DNA of 64,000 nucleotides, taken from positions 4,285,404-4,349,403 of the forward strand of contig CAJFCJ010000007.1 in NCBI GenBank assembly GCA_904063045.1, read 5' to 3'. Below the pieces are notes generated by a model, which saw only the letters and a list, made by a program, of their open reading frames with translations, did not search any database and was not told where the DNA came from. Position 1 is the stretch's first letter. Every line of letters begins with the position of its first letter. A program made the translations under genes and the position numbers. Of this stretch, positions 46,466 to 57,935 are shown in pieces. This stretch comes from Dimorphilus gyrociliatus. Lineage: Eukaryota; Annelida; Polychaeta; Dinophilidae.

Positions 46466-49400
46466 ATGGAGGGTGAGGATAAGGTAAAAACATAGATTAA
46501 ATCTACTTAAAAATTTTCTGCAAAAGATACCTCATTCTATCGTAAATGGGGACTTTATTAGTAACCATGTGTCAACACTGACTTATACAGAGACCGAACC
46601 TCGGACTCTTTACAACAAAAGATTGATACACACCTAACCCCCTCAATTTTATGCACAAATATTATATTGACAAATATAACTTGTGATGAAAATTCTAATT
46701 AAGCGTCATATCCTCCTACAGTTATCATTATCGTTCCTTGATGTCGACGGTTTGAATGACGACGAAAAGGATGAATTGTCAGGTATTTTACGCGGGAAAG
46801 GTGCTATGGAAATGACTAGTATTGTAAGTAACCTCTATTAAGTGTCACACGAAGGTCGATTAACGAGATTTTTTTAGCCGGTTACATCGTCTGAACAGCA
46901 TAATGAACTTTTTGAAGAAAAAATCGACAATTCTTTAGTAGAAGACGAATATAAAGGACATGGCGAGAGAGCGCACCTGGACCGAGATTGCGATTCCGGA
47001 ATGAATGTGGACGATTCCTTAGTTAGCGGACATGCATTTCCAGATCTTCAAGAACCGTTTCCAGCTCCTTATTTTCCTAATAATATGCCACCATATATTC
47101 CTTGTTATCCAGTCAGTGACGGACAGTCACCAGACTCATGGCACCAGCCTGTGTTTATGCCGTATTATGGCGTCGGAACCTTTCTTCATCACTCGCAACC
47201 TCCATTGTTAGTACCGCAGCATTATCCTCACCCTTACCACTTGCCTTTGCCTGCGGGACTACCACTGGGTTTTGATCCCCACCGACCTCCACCCAATTTC
47301 ATAGACCCGCAGCAACAGGGTCACACTTTTCAGCAACAGCATGTGAAACGTCAGCACCATGCTCAAAGCTGCGACTCTGCCTCGTATAAATCATCCACGG
47401 ATAGCACTGGAACGCCCCCAATGCAGTATTATTACGAAGATAATAACACAGATCCGATGAGCATTAAAGAATTCAGAAAAAAGAGTAACGATAAAAAAAG
47501 CAAAATTGTAACCGTCTTAAACAATGCGGTAAATGCAGACCAACCTGCAACTTTAAATGCAAGTGACGAAAGCACAATCGAGGCAAACGTTTCTGCTGAT
47601 AAAAACTGTTCTAGCCCAGTCAATGCTGCAGAAGAGAACTGTAAAGTTCAAGAGATAAATGAAGTAATAATCCCTGCAAAAGAAAATGGTGAAACTGAAA
47701 ATTTGATTCAAAAATCTGATCCCTGTGATGCATGTAATCATCAAACTATGTCTGAAAAAAACAGTTCCAACGAAACTGAAATGGAATTGAAATTTGGAGA
47801 TTTAGAACCTGAATTGCGTTTGTTGGTTAAAACAAACAATAATAATAATGCGAAAGAGGGTGCTAGCCCAAAATCAACCTTGATCACAAATGTTGATGCA
47901 GCTTCAATTTCCAACTGTGTTAATGAAGAGGCAGAGATTGAAAACAATATTAGCCAAGAATTGACTTCCACCAAGCCATCATCGCCGGATCATCCTGCTG
48001 TTAAAGCAGAAAGCGTAGCGGATGAAGATGCTCGTTTGCGTCCTGTTAAAGACACAGACTTTCCGTGTATTCCAGGAACCAAGCCAGCAGTAAAGGAGTC
48101 AACATCGAAAAGCTGGGCAGGTTTATTTAAAAGGAATCGTGGTCTCCAAAAACCCAACAACATCGACGGAACCGACCGCCCAAAGGAAAACTCATTCGAA
48201 AAGGATGACTTTAGTCCTGAGCAACGAGAACGTCTTGTTCAAGTAGCCGATACCCTATTGGCTTACAAACACTCTTATCAACCGTACCCACTTCGCATGC
48301 GTGGTTTGTGCAACAAAAGCAACTGGTGTTATGTCAATGCAACACTACAGGCGCTCCTCTCATGTTCAGCGTTTGTTCGTTTGCTCAAAAATATACCGTC
48401 CAGTGGTCCAACAGGGTCTGTCTCACCTACACCTATTGCGGACTCTCTTATCGACTTTTTGGGTTACTTTGAGAGCTTTTCGTCACCCGCAGTACTAGTA
48501 GAAAATAAAATAAAACTTAAGAGTAAGTTGACATCTCCTAAATTTGAGCAATATAAACTGGAACTCTTTTACAGATCCAAGAGCAACTCCGCAAGATTTG
48601 AATTTAGGCGTGAAGTTTGAACCCGAGTCCATTTATGAGATGTTAAGAGACTGTGAGAGCCAGCAGATTTTTAAGGTTAGTCATGTTACTAAAGTATTTA
48701 TGGTATATATAACATTCAGGTAAACTTTGTAGGATGGAAGACAAGAAGATGCTGAGGAATTCTTAAGCTTTGTCCTAAATAAATTACATGATGAATTTCT
48801 AGCGGCTATGAAATTAAGAAAGAAACCAGTTGAAAATGGGCTGGCCAAAGAGGTAACTGAAACTGAGGACGCTACCGATAATAATAATTGGGAACAAGTG
48901 ATGCCGAAGAATAAGAGTATAATAACTCGTCATGCAACAGTTGAACAAAGTCCAATAATGGACTTATTCGGAGGTGTTATTCGATCAGCTGTTCGTAAAA
49001 GTGGCGAAAAAGATTCAGCTACTTTACAACCATTTTTTACTCTACAACTTGATATACAACCGGAAAATGTAAACAGTGTACGCGATGCTTTGGAGCATCT
49101 GGCTTCTAAGGAAGTCTTAACTGATGTGACTAGTGGGAAAACAAATCAACAAGTTGAAGCTACACGTCGGACTACGCTTGAACATTTGCCTCCTATTCTT
49201 ATACTTCATCTAAAAGCTTTTGTTTATCAAAAGAACGGGGGAAGCGTAAAAGTTTGCAAAAATGTGGATTTTGATTGCACATTAGAGATCAGTAAAGGTA
49301 TTTGTTTTTTTATAGTTGCTATTCAATTTATTAAACACGTTAAATAATATTGCAGAACTTTTATCATCAACTGTCCGTCAGAAGTACCAATCAGCAAATT

Positions 49401-49618
49401 CTCGACGCTATAATTTGTTCGCCGTTATCGGGCACCACGGAGAACAAACTCAGGGTGGACATTACTCGGCCGATGTCTATCATAAAGGATTAAATTGCTG
49501 GCTAAAAGCCGACGACGAAGTAATTCGTAGCCAGCCGAAAGGTAACGTTTTCAAACAGCACCAGGGTTCACGGATACCATACATTTTGTACTATGAGAGA
49601 ATCGACGCTTTTTCCTAG
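46466..49618 (+). CDS. USP10: Ubiquitin carboxyl-terminal hydrolase 10
   Basis: Cysteine deubiquitinase which in vertebrates acts on p53, ribosomal proteins and stress-granule regulators. Six exons: 46466-46483, 46722-46823, 46878-48522, 48575-48675, 48733-49297, 49356-49618; 897 residues. The N-terminal 420 residues are disordered, first proline/tyrosine/histidine-rich, then acidic. SKSWAGLFK matches the USP10 KSWASLF element. The USP domain shows the Cys box (LCNKSNWCYVNATLQALL), GRQEDAEEFLSFVLN, NWEQV, SPIMDLFGG, SATLQPFFTLQLDIQ, LEHLPPILILHLKAF, and the His box (HHGEQTQGGHYSADVYH) with WLKADDE. The catalytic Cys, His and Asp are present. HLKRF is changed to HLKAF, and I do not see the FGDF motif that binds G3BP in vertebrate USP10. 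Confidence 0.93.
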
Positions 49619-50944
49619 TCGATGGCGCTCGCGCTAAACTTTTCCAAGTCGAACTGCTCAAATTGTATGTCGACTTTTTTTATCCTGTACTGCAGCTGTG
49701 GGTGTTATGTTATTATCACTTCCCACGTAATTGTTCACTTTTGTTTTACGGTGCCTTAGTTAAGTGTGCGTCAGCGTGTGCGCGTGTGTAAAATGCTGTA
49801 GATTAATGTATAAAGATAACATATATTATTGGCAGAAAATCTTTTTACTGGACTTGATATCATAAAACTGTACTCTTCTGTTATCCACATAATGACTATT
49901 GAATGAATAACAACTATGCAGCGTTTTGGTTAAATTGTACAGATTATTGTCGTATTCATGAAAAGTTTATTTTTTTAGAAACGCTGCTCGCCTCGAAAAT
50001 GATTGTGTCTAAATCCTTAAAACAATGTGATAAACGATCTTTTGTTCGTGTAATACTACTATACCACATAGAGATACACGCGCATCTGTTTAGCAGCAGT
50101 TTTAGCGTAGATAACATTGAAAGTCTCCCTTCCGCACTTCAAAAGTATGTTCGAATTGTAACAAATGTAGTTTGATTGTTAATTACTGTTATTCTGCTGC
50201 TAAAACGATTTTGTCGATAATGAAGTTGATTATCGTACTGGCGCTGCAGTTAGGAAGAGGTATTACCTTTTTGTTGATCGCTATGTGATAGATTTGTCAA
50301 GATAACCGCCGTAACCTTTTCATATTGCATATGTAATATATACATAAAATATGTCTACATATATTTTTATGTGTATATTAATACTTGTATACATAACTGT
50401 TCCACGTCCGTACATATAAAGTATACAATATATACCATATATGTATATATGAAATATTTATAAACGTATTGAGAAATTTTAAAATGAATTTATATATATA
50501 TATTGTATTTATGTATCAGTATATATATGCGCTTATACCTGTATGCGTATAAATATGTATATAAGGTAGGAGAGCTTATGCTAGATAGGTGTAGGCATGT
50601 CTTTTGTTAACTTTCACATACTATACATATTTATATCGAGGATCAGAGAGATCTATGATTTTTTTTTTTTTTGGATATTAGCTGAATTGCTTCGTTAAAT
50701 GTGTAATTCTAGAATCTGAATATTTAATTTTAAAAATGTCAATAAATTCGGATTCAAGAACTGATCATTATAAACTAGTTTGTAAAAAAACGGTAAAAAT
50801 GTAAAGAAAATTTTATATAGAGTTGCGGTTAAAACAAAATAATTGTAATAAAAATATAAAACTTTTTCAATATTTTGTTTAATAAACGTATTTAACACGG
50901 TTTCTGAAAAAAATCAAAAACTCATCATGCATACAACAAAGTTT
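49619..50944. other. USP10 3' region and LSM12 copy A 3' region
   Basis: 1326 bp between convergent stop codons. The first 400 bases are less AT-rich; the part at 50330-50560 is packed with TATA/ATAC tracts. AATAAA on + occurs at 50847-50852 and 50881-50886. A 90-codon + strand frame at 49903-50175 shows no recognisable protein features and is more likely 3' UTR. Confidence 0.55.
50847..50852 (+). terminator. Candidate polyadenylation signal for a long USP10 3' UTR
   Basis: AATAAA about 1.2 kb after the USP10 stop and close to the stop of LSM12 copy A on the other strand. A nearer canonical hexamer was not found, so the 3' UTR may be long. Confidence 0.35.
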
Positions 50945-51654
50945 CTAACAAATTTTCTCTTTATGAAATTTTTCAACAATTTTCCGAACATGGGATAAGG
51001 CATGGTCATTACCTTTTGAGGTAGCAGCAGCTTTAGTTGGTATTATACCAACATTTTCTGGACCATAAGGAGGTGATATTTTAACACCGTTAAACACTAA
51101 TAATGATTTCTCCTGCCAACTCACATCCTCTAATCTTTAGAATTCAAAGAGTAGAAAATCAAATAACTAATCAAAAAATTGAAAGTAAATATATGAAGAA
51201 AGGCAACTTACGTTTTTCGTATATAGTTACACAGATTTTGACCAACTGGCGTCACATCCAATCCAACATACCTCGATTCCGTTCTTTTGTATTCAACGTT
51301 TCTTTGGATGCGTTTATCAATTTCATCTTTCCCAGCGAAATCTATAGTTAAATCAAAATCCCCTTTAGCTTCTTCTACTACACTTACACTCTCAAGAAAC
51401 TGCATATTTATCATATCTATATCGAAGAGATGCTGCTTTCCACTGTGAGCTTTCCTTCCTACAGTAGCAATAACGTGAATAATTTGGATAAGATCGTTGT
51501 TATTATCGATTAAAAACTCACTTAAAACGAGAATTTGATTTTGAGGATCAAATGCCACTACCTCCCCAGTTTTCTCTCTTCCATCTCTACAGCGAACTGA
51601 TACTTTTGTGCCCTTTCTCAGGCACTCTTCGTCTTCTATCTTCTCGTCCGCCAT
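50945..51654 (-). CDS. LSM12: LSM12 homologue, copy A
   Basis: Three exons on the minus strand: 51654-51522, 51458-51212, 51134-50945; 189 residues. The N-terminal LSm domain (KGTKVSVRCRDGREKTGEV, AFDPQNQILVL, DIDMINMQFLE) is followed by the C-terminal anticodon-binding-like domain (YVGLDVTPVGQNL, LEDVSWQEKSLLVFNGVKIS, PPYGPENV, ALSHVRKIVEKFH), matching vertebrate LSM12. LSM12 associates with ataxin-2/TWENTY-FOUR-type complexes and acts in RNA metabolism; vertebrate LSM12 is also an NAADP receptor. Intron 1 (63 bp) has no stop codon and a length divisible by three, so retention would insert 21 residues. A second copy with the same intron positions lies at 55621-56365. Confidence 0.93.
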
Positions 51655-52243
51655 TGTCGATGCTATCGACCGACGACGACCAACGGTTACCGGTTGAGCG
51701 TCAGCGCCATCTAATGCCCATAGTTTTTCTCATTGTTTTTTATCAACAGTTTTTCAGTTTTGACGTTCTCACAGCAAAAACAATATTACTGGTTTGTGAG
51801 AACAAACCAATAAATTATCTCTCAACGTAACTTTCTTGAGTTCTTTGTTATTAAAATAATTTTTTAGAACTCATTTAGTGAGCGCAGCGGATTCAATTAC
51901 ATCCATTTTCAGATTTAAACCTTGCATATTATTTATAATTCATTTATGTAACAAGTTCAACAACCACCTCGTTAAAGCATGCTTCTCATTTAACTTTTTG
52001 TCTAGTTAAATCTGCGCACATGGAAGTATAGTGTGTTTTATTGCCTGATGTGAATAAACTGGTAGTTGCCAAACTGATAAATTGCGGAACATTCTAAATC
52101 GAGCATTCGTCATATCTACAACTCATTACAATCTCTCAAGTTGAGATATAGAGAAAGTATCTAAAAAAGGAATCACTTCCGAAAAAATATATTGTTCTTA
52201 TGCTGAGAGAATATTTTACAATTAATGGTCTTTAGGAACGATA
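51655..52243. promoter_or_regulatory. Divergent region between LSM12 copy A (-) and the SLC3 gene (+)
   Basis: 589 bp between opposite start codons. A GC-richer patch at 51655-51720 (CGACCGACGACGACC) sits next to the LSM12 start. An acceptor-like ctttag ends 9 bases before the SLC3 ATG, so that gene may have a spliced or trans-spliced 5' leader. Confidence 0.5.
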
Positions 52244-54779
52244 ATGGATGAAAATATTAATAATACCCAGGCCCGTCTTCGGAAGAACCAAGGGGCTAAA
52301 GTTGAGACAAAAGAATATGAAGAATGTAAGGCTAGATTTGATTATGCCAAAGATAACTTGGACGATAATGATGATAAAAGTGTACCCCCATTATCTTTTG
52401 AAAATTCTTGGACGGAAGGACAGAGACTTTCATTTAATGTAAAACAACAATGGCAATTTCTTGTATTCTTCCTATCTCTTTGTATATCTATGTATTTCTT
52501 AACTATATACAACGAAAGACAATTAATAAAAATAAAAGAGGAATACGCTATGAATGTAAAGCATGAAGAATTTTGGTGGCAAAAAGCTTTTATTTATAGG
52601 ATTGATGTTGGACAGTTTGTTGATTCGAACAAGGATGGTGTTGGGGATTTTTTAGGTTAATTGAATTTCTGTAACCATTATAAAATCTATTTATATATTG
52701 TTTTTTTCACTAATATCCTTTACCTTTTTCCTTTGATTATTTTTATGCTGTATAAAGGAATCGTTGCAAAAATTGAGTTATTGAACTCTCTATTGGTCGA
52801 TGCAATATTAATTGAAAATGCCTTCTCGCAAACTGAATCTGGAGCAATATTAAATTTTTACGATGCCCACTCAAAATATGGCGGATTGGAAGAGTTTAAG
52901 CAAATGATTTCAGTATTGAAGGAATCTGGTAAGCCAACCTTAGCAAACACTTGTTTTTTATTATGTAATCTTAACAATTACTTTATAGGTGTAAGAGTTT
53001 TATTAAGGGTGAGACCCAATCAAACTAGCAAACTTCATAATTGGTTCGTATTAAGCGAGACATGTGGAGATTGTAAAGAAAAAGATTACTATATATGGGC
53101 AGACTGTTCTCCTGGTAAACCCCCAAATAACTGGGTAAAGTCAAATATTTACGATACTATTAAAAAGGTTACACAATAATGAACTAATCAATAATCTTAT
53201 TAGAAAAATAACAGAGGAGAATCAATATGGAATTATAGTGAAGTTAGAAAACAATGCTATTTAAGTCAATTAGGTGGGAAACTTGCCGACTTAAACTTTC
53301 GAAATGTAAATGTAATTAACGAGTTTAAAGTAAGTTTCTTGATTAAAATGTAAATGTAACACTACTTAAATTGACAGTTATATACTAAATTTGTTTTATC
53401 TCTTTTCTTAAGAATATATTCAAAAAATGGTTAAAATTAGGCATCGATGGCTTCCTTTTAGACGAACTTGATTTATTGTACGAAGAGGAAGATTTATCTG
53501 TAGATGAAGTAGTAGACGATGTGGAAGTAAACGAGGAAGGAGAAACTATTGTAAGTTTTTAATTGTTTGTTTTGGTATTTGTTTTACTCAAATAAATAAA
53601 TTCACGAATGCAGTTTTTATGGCTTTTTATTTTGTTTACAGAAGATTGATACGTCAAAAGAATTGACAAGAAACAGACACGAAGTTTATGATTTATTAGC
53701 TCTATGGCGAGAAGTGTTTGATACCTATCAGATAAAAAATAACGTTCAACTGTATATAAATAATTGATGTGTATATCCTTAAAATAACATTAAATCTTTA
53801 CTCTAACAGTTTTATTTCCTGTCAATTTCTGGAGCCTGACATGCCCTCAGAATCAGCACGATATTTTGACACTGGAATAGACGCTCCAATAAAAACATTT
53901 AATGTTGTTCCCAAGTGTGGTAGCATGTGTTTTTACCAAGAAATTGACAGTTGGATCACCGAAGTTCCATCAAACAAAGTCTCCTCTTGGGGTGTAAGGA
54001 TTTTTTTAAATTTTATATTCTGTTTTAAAAGTTGTTAAATCAGCACTTGCAAAATACTATTTAATAGCTATAGTGGCTTAAAATGAACTGTACTTTATAG
54101 TTCATTAAAGAGTTATTAGCTGATTGATTACTAAAAAAAAACTGTCAAAGGAGCAGAATTCATAGGTTTTTAGGTATTATAAACTAAAAATAATAAATAT
54201 CTAATTGACTTGTAGAAGTGTAAGAACTTCAAAAACAGAATATTTATCCTCTTTGCAACATTAAAAACTATTAGTACTTTATTTTTTTCAGCTTGATGGA
54301 AAACATTCCGTTTTACATGATTTATTAATTATGACTCTTCCAGGAACTGCTTTTATCCAAAGAAATTTATCAGTTAGTTTTTTGTTCTTTTCTATTAAAC
54401 ATGATCTTATTGCTAAGTATTGTATTTTCTTTGATAGGATGATTCCGCATTGAAAACATTCGAAAGACTATCTAATCTTAGAAAAGAACATTCCTTTCTT
54501 AATGGAAAATTCAATTATGCTGTTATAACGAATTCTATACTTTCATATGTTCGTTACGCAAGGCGTTTCCTTCCTTACTTGGTTGCTGTGAATTTTGGTG
54601 AAAAGACAGAATCTATCGATTTTACAGAATCTACAAATTACATGAGCGGTGAAATAATGGCAGTTACGAATCCAACTGGTAAATCCTTCAATCAATTATA
54701 TCAGAAAGTTGGATTAAAAGATCTGAAGCTTAATGACGGAGAAGGAGTTGTAATCAGATTACTTCCAGATGACCTTTGA
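52244..54779 (+). CDS. SLC3-family amino acid transporter heavy chain (rBAT/4F2hc-like)
   Basis: Type II membrane glycoprotein that partners SLC7 light chains. Nine exons: 52244-52656, 52758-52928, 52989-53167, 53204-53329, 53413-53550, 53643-53751, 53810-53993, 54292-54372, 54438-54779; 580 residues. An acidic cytoplasmic N-terminus is followed by one membrane helix (~66-85, FLVFFLSLCISMYFLTIY) and an alpha-amylase-like ectodomain: FWWQKAFIYRID, SNKDGVGDFLGI, DYYIWADCSPGKPPNNW, DLNFRN, LGIDGFLLDEL, LIMTLPGTAFI, LVAVNFGE. The domain B part is closest to rBAT (SLC3A1), while the length is nearer to 4F2hc (SLC3A2). Glycosidase catalytic residues are degraded, as usual in this family. The membrane-proximal cysteine that forms the disulfide to the light chain is absent before FWWQ. 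Confidence 0.88.
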
Positions 54780-55620
54780 ACAATTTATACACTTATTCTC
54801 CTTTGCATTTTAAGTAGCATTACAAATGTGTATATAATCTCTTTACTGTTATTGATTTACATTTGTTAGACGCTTTTTTGCTATAGGTATAAAACAACTG
54901 ATATTTGTTTATTTATAAAAATGAGTCAAGCTATACACTTAAATTCATTTACAATTTACTAACATTTGTAGTTGCTACTAACTTAGAACTTGGTACCTGG
55001 AACGAAAATGAATGGGAAAAATGAAAGAGAAATGGACAAATAAAGAATAAATTGTATTCCTTTTTGTAAATTATGATATTAAAAATTACGAATAACGGTA
55101 ATAGAAGGTCTTTTGAGATATCAATGGTGCTTAAATAATTTATCGGGAAAGAATTTGACAATTAGATACGTCATTGTTGGGAAAAATTGCATTTTTCTAT
55201 GGCAAAACTAAGTAAACGAACATTTCTTTTTGTCTATAACTTGCAGAATTATTATAATGTAGACTGAAATGAGTATTGTCTTATATACTAACGTATATAC
55301 AGTATATTTATATATATATACTATTTAGATCACTTATTACCTAAGAGTATATACTTGTCTGACTACAACAGAGAGGTAGATATTGAACGAACGAAAAGAA
55401 TAAGCTTCTAAGTTGGAAGGAATATGACTGAAAATATAGGTTTTTATGTTGTAATTATATCTCTTTGAAAGATGGTTATAGACTGCGAAATCACTTTCTC
55501 CATTTGATATTCCATATTTTATGTTCTTACTCTCTTATTATATTACTATTATTTTTTTAACAATACCCTTATTTTCCTATATTTAATGTAATATATTTTT
55601 TAATTGAACTATAAAAATTT
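54780..55620. other. Interval between convergent SLC3 and LSM12 copy B stop codons
   Basis: Very AT-rich 841 bp. AATAAA on + occurs at 55039-55044, followed closely by a second. A TATATACAGTATA motif lies at 55295-55307 next to a TATATA run. No gene is supported; a short minus-strand frame at 54949-55161 has no protein features. Confidence 0.55.
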
Positions 55621-56365
55621 TTACTGATCGTCTTGAGTTCTAGTCCTGTGAAATTTCTCAACAATTTTTCGCACGTGAGATAAAGCATGGTGGTCGTTAG
55701 GCTTAGATGAAGTTAATTTTGCTAGTTTATCAACGTTTTCAGTTCCGTACGGCGGTGATATTACAATTTCGTCGAATACAACCAAAGACTTTTCTTGCCA
55801 GCTAACTTCTTCTATCCTAAAAGTAATAATCGATATTAGAATATACAATATATGTACATCTTCTGATAAATACCAATTATTAATATTTTATGTAATTTAA
55901 TATTTATAAAATAACTTACGTTTGCCTAATGAAATTACATAAATTCTGGGCTTTGGGAGGTACGTTAAAGCCTATATATCTGGACTCATTTTTCTTCATC
56001 TCAACATTGTTTTGAGTGCGTTTTGCTAATTCTTCTTTACCCACGAAATTTATTGCAACTTCAAAGTCATTTCTCGGTTCTTCTGTTACCTTTAACTCTT
56101 GTATATGTTGCATATTTATCATGTCAATATCGTATAATTTTCGCTTGCCGCTCTTAGCTCTTCTTCCTATAAGAAATCATATGATTATACTGGATGTGCA
56201 GAATTATTGCAAATTTTCGTGCGAATTCCTACTTAAAATGAGAATTTCATTCGTTGGGTCAAAAGCCATTACTTCACCCCTTTTTTCCCTTCCGTCAACG
56301 CATCGTAGCAATAATTTCGTACCCTTTAAAAGGCATTCTTCGTCCGGTATCTTTTTAGCCGCCAT
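55621..56365 (-). CDS. LSM12: LSM12 homologue, copy B
   Basis: Three exons on the minus strand: 56365-56233, 56166-55920, 55816-55621; 191 residues. Exons 1 and 2 have exactly the lengths of copy A (133 and 247 bases) and both introns fall at the same codon phases. Motifs: KGTKLLLRCVDGREKRGEV, AFDPTNEILIL, KRKLYDIDMINMQHIQEL, YIGFNVPPKAQNL, IEEVSWQEKSLVVFDEIVIS, PPYGTENV, ALSHVRKIVEKFH. The two copies are clearly paralogous but have drifted substantially, so the duplication is not recent. Both frames are intact, and nothing suggests a pseudogene. Introns here do not preserve an open frame, unlike intron 1 of copy A. Confidence 0.92.
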
Positions 56366-56527
56366 TGTTGACATAAGATACTAACAGGGCGCCATCTATA
56401 GTTTCATTTTGTAAATCTCTTATTTCGGATATAAAATAAATCTTTGAATATTCAAGAATCTTTGTATTATAAATAGTTAAAGTAACTATTGTTAAATGAT
56501 CAGTAATTGGATGCTAAAGAAAAACAA

Positions 56528-57371
56528 TTATGATCCAGTTTTCACTTTAATAATATATTTAGGCGGTAAACAGCCAGTGGAATCGCCAGGAGAAACAATA
56601 ACTCCATTAGCCGATTGAAAGAATTCGTAACCATCTGTTTAAAGAGAAAGAATAAGAAAACTTAATTAAAGTATTGTAATTTGATAATAATTCTATGCAT
56701 CTTATATTACCGTTAATTGCTCCAACCATATCTACATAGAGAAAGACTGTACATCCACTGGGTATTCCGCTTATGGCGTTCTCATCATCTCTAGCGAAAT
56801 GAATATGTTGACGATTCATACGATTAATACCCTGAAAAAATAATGTAATGTTTACTCATGACACATTTATTATTATTAGTCTTATAACAGTTTGTCTTAT
56901 TTTTTGCCAACACTTGTTATTTGTTCCATGAATAATAAATCCGTAACTTTGGGCTTGTTGAGTCGTAATTTTTTGGATGGAGGTATTGTTTATGCTTATA
57001 GTATGTCCTTGACAAGCTTTTATAAATGCTTGACCTCCACTTTCTTTTATTTCGTACCGTTTTTTTTTGTCTTCTTCAGCTAATCGATAAAATGAGTCCG
57101 TATTGAATTCACGAAATGATTTTAAGGTCAATAGATCTTGAATTGGAACATAACCATCTAAAAAGCAAGAAAATAGATAGGTTAAAAGTAACTTTAAAGG
57201 CTGGATATTAAGAACAAATCAATAATTACCTGAGTCTGGTTTCACTATCTTACTTGTTCCATGCCTTAAAATAGATACAAGTTCTATTGATCTTTTATTA
57301 TCGATCTGGAAAAAAGAAACATTAAGATGGTTGCATTCTTTATTTATTGCAGGATAATATGGTTTCGCCAT
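56528..57371 (-). CDS. TRPT1: tRNA 2'-phosphotransferase (Tpt1/KptA family), altered at two conserved arginines
   Basis: The family removes the splice-junction 2'-phosphate from tRNA using NAD+. Four exons on the minus strand: 57371-57230, 57157-56889, 56831-56711, 56634-56528; 212 residues. Matches: LVSILRHGTSK, DGYVPIQDLL, FREFNTDSFYRL, KKKRYEI, ACQGHTI, GFIIHGT, QHIHFARDD, DGYEFFQSANGVIVSPGDS and LPPKYI. R36-H37 of the active site are present. The expected arginine in IRANQGHS is K94, and the expected arginine in SGMR is P161. The start chosen is MAKPYYPAIN, which reads without an intron into IDNKRSIEL; a spliced start with acceptor ttttttccag before ATCGAT is also possible. Confidence 0.88.
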
Positions 57372-57885
57372 ATACCCTCTTTCCTATTGCATGCATTTCC
57401 AAACATGGAAGTTTTTGAGAAACGAAAGTAACAACTAGTGTCCTCTATCCAATAAATTTTTGCGCAGGAACCGGAAAAAGGGGAATTTTTTAACACCTGT
57501 TGACGTCACATTCAAGGATATCCCGGAACACCTATATGTTTCGACTGAGATAACAGGTGTTTGACCAGTCAACTAAATTAGGTGAGTAATATCGTCCGAC
57601 ATTTACTAAAAAGATCGTTTAAAAGCTTGGCGTTAATATTCGAATAGTGTTTAATTAAGATATAAAGTGATCGTGACTTGACTACCTCGCGTATTTAAGT
57701 ACTCCACCCTGTGCGTTATTCGTCCTCGATCGCCGGCACGTACACGTCAAAGGTATAGAATTTTTCTTGGTTATATAGACTATCTGAATAGCTAAGCATT
57801 TTTACTTTAGTCACAACCGGAATTAGTACATAGTTAAAACGTTCAAATCCAAACGATTAACTGTCAGACTAGGAGTTTATATATA

Positions 57886-57935
<50 letters not shown>

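Noticed and set aside
49903..50175. 90-codon + strand ORF after USP10
   Set aside because: No recognisable motif and biased toward AT-driven residues; it lies in the expected USP10 3' UTR.
54949..55161. 70-codon minus-strand frame between SLC3 and LSM12 copy B
   Set aside because: Hydrophobic low-complexity composition from AT-rich DNA, with no splice or start context.
57230..57420. Alternative TRPT1 start at MHAIGKR with a donor at AAGAG|gtatat
   Set aside because: Joining it to the acceptor before ATCGAT breaks the reading frame; the MAKPYYP start reads straight through.
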